Assembly: GCA_028705545.1 (NCBI GenBank)
Contig: JAQWDG010000001.1
Location: forward strand, 17,422-47,404
DNA length: 29,983 nt
Origin: Methanoregula sp.
Lineage (GTDB): Archaea > Halobacteriota > Methanomicrobia > Methanomicrobiales > Methanospirillaceae
Reading direction: 5' to 3'
Each line of letters starts with the position of its first letter. Positions within the stretch are counted from its first letter, which is position 1. Both the position numbers and the translations under genes were made by a program. Below the pieces are notes generated by a model, which was not told the origin of the DNA, ran no database searches, and was given only the letters and a program-made list of their open reading frames with translations. Positions 29,025-29,983 of this stretch are shown here, one piece after another.

Positions 29025-29983
29025 GTGAAGTATATCTTTGTCACCGGCGGTGTGATGAGCGGCCTTGGGAAAGGAATAACGGCTGCTTCAGTGGGAAGGA
29101 TCCTGAAAAACCGTGGGTACCGGGTCACGGCAGTCAAGATCGACCCGTACCTCAATATCGACGCCGGGACCATGAACCCGGCCCAGCACGGCGAGGTCTT
29201 TGTCTTAAAGGACGGCGGGGAAGTCGACCTCGACCTCGGGAACTACGAGCGGTTTCTCGACATCGAGCTCACGTCATCCCACAATATCACGACCGGGAAG
29301 GTCTACCGCACGGTGATCGAAAAAGAGCGTCGTGGCGATTTCCTGGGCGAGACCGTCCAGATCATCCCCCATATTACGGACCAGATCAAGGCCTGCATCC
29401 GCCAGGCTGCCGAAGAGGAATTCCCGGACGGTACCCGGGCCGATATCTGCCTTGTCGAAGTCGGGGGAACGGTTGGCGATATCGAGAGCATGCCGTTCCT
29501 GGAAGCCGTCCGGCAGATGCGGGGCGAGCTTGACGAGTGCGACTATGTCCTCATCCACGTGACCCTTGTCCCCGAGGACGCGATGGGGGACTTAAAGACC
29601 AAACCCACCCAGCACTCGGTCAAGGCGCTACGGGAGCTCGGGCTCCATGCGGATATCATCGTCTGCCGGAGCGAGCGGGTGGTGGGGGCAAACACCAAGC
29701 GCAAGATCTCGGCCTTCTGCGACCTCCCGATCAGCGCGGTCATCTCGGCCGCGACGGCGCGGGACACCTACGAGGTTCCCATGGAGATGGAAAAGGAGGG
29801 TATTGCCGATGTCCTCTCCACCCATCTCGGCCTCGAAAAGCGGGAGACCGATCCCTCGTGGTACCGGCTGGTGACAAAGGAATATACGAGCCGGGTCACG
29901 GTCGGGATCGTGAGCAAGTACGGGATCGAGGACGTGTACATCAGCATCAAGGAAGCGCTCAAGCATGCGGGACGGGCGCTCTC
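29025..29983 (+). CDS. pyrG: CTP synthase (5' part; runs off the window)
   Basis: The open frame starts at GTG 29025 behind GGGGGA and continues to the last base, giving about 319 residues. It is the N-terminal synthetase domain of CTP synthase, which converts UTP to CTP using ATP and glutamine. The P-loop lies in TGGVMSGLGKGITAAS (about 7-22). Other conserved segments are KIDPYLNIDAGTMNP, GEVFVLKDGGEVDLDLG, VEVGGTVGDIES (UTP and Mg binding) and KTKPTQHS. The glutaminase domain should lie beyond the window. No frameshift is visible. It is divergent from the TPR protein gene. Confidence 0.95.
   Translation, partial: MKYIFVTGGVMSGLGKGITAASVGRILKNRGYRVTAVKIDPYLNIDAGTMNPAQHGEVFVLKDGGEVDLDLGNYERFLDIELTSSHNITTGKVYRTVIEKERRGDFLGETVQIIPHITDQIKACIRQAAEEEFPDGTRADICLVEVGGTVGDIESMPFLEAVRQMRGELDECDYVLIHVTLVPEDAMGDLKTKPTQHSVKALRELGLHADIIVCRSERVVGANTKRKISAFCDLPISAVISAATARDTYEVPMEMEKEGIADVLSTHLGLEKRETDPSWYRLVTKEYTSRVTVGIVSKYGIEDVYISIKEALKHAGRAL

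Overview
The window looks like chromosome from a methanogenic archaeon, most likely of the order Methanomicrobiales (a Methanoregula-type genome is my best guess). The main evidence is a tyrosine decarboxylase of the MfnA type (methanofuran synthesis), an archaeal single-subunit Dph2, an archaeal-type Hpt, an NreA repair protein, an ATP-dependent archaeal DNA ligase, a MOT1-type molybdate permease, and surface proteins with a signal peptide and a C-terminal anchor. Many genes also have a TATA-like box about 25-30 nt before the start codon and no Shine-Dalgarno sequence. The genus is inference; the archaeal assignment is firm.

Layout. 1-2.1 kb: an unknown protein, a small membrane protein, a TylF-like methyltransferase and a two-helix membrane protein. 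2.2-7.6 kb, minus strand: a tightly overlapping five-gene operon, ppsA > mfnA > hpt > dph2 > METTL5-like methyltransferase, divergent from serA (7.8-9.4 kb). 9.4-10.0 kb: a gene-free stretch with G/C-tract inverted repeats. 10.0-11.9 kb: small membrane and zinc-ribbon proteins, tRNA-Val(GAC) and msrA. 11.96-14.5 kb, plus strand: a GT-B glycosyltransferase, a zinc-ribbon protein and the NreA-type repair protein, which ends 4 nt from the end of the convergent DNA ligase gene (14.55-16.2 kb). 16.35-18.6 kb: an unknown helical protein followed by an unusual receiver-HisKA-receiver protein with no ATPase domain. 18.66-19.45 kb: a metallo-beta-lactamase-fold hydrolase. 19.5-22.5 kb: two tandem paralogous small membrane proteins divergent from a molybdate permease, then hisD.

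22.6-27.0 kb, minus strand: a secreted, membrane-anchored protein, and a translationally coupled trio of GT2 glycosyltransferase > TPR/winged-helix protein > BrxD-like (DUF2791) ATPase. None of the other BREX genes lie nearby, and this is my leading candidate for an undescribed system. 27.1-28.2 kb: a small helical protein, a 430-nt gene-free stretch with a second G/C-tract inverted repeat and three tandem 19-bp palindromic repeats, then a hotdog thioesterase. 28.2-29.98 kb: an anchored extracytoplasmic TPR protein, divergent from the 5' part of pyrG (CTP synthase), which runs off the window.

Most of the window is core metabolism (gluconeogenesis, serine, histidine and CTP synthesis, purine salvage), coenzyme synthesis, translation-factor and rRNA modification, and DNA repair. 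The less ordinary parts are the ATPase/TPR-wHTH operon, the ATPase-less phosphorelay protein and the two repeat-bearing intergenic regions.
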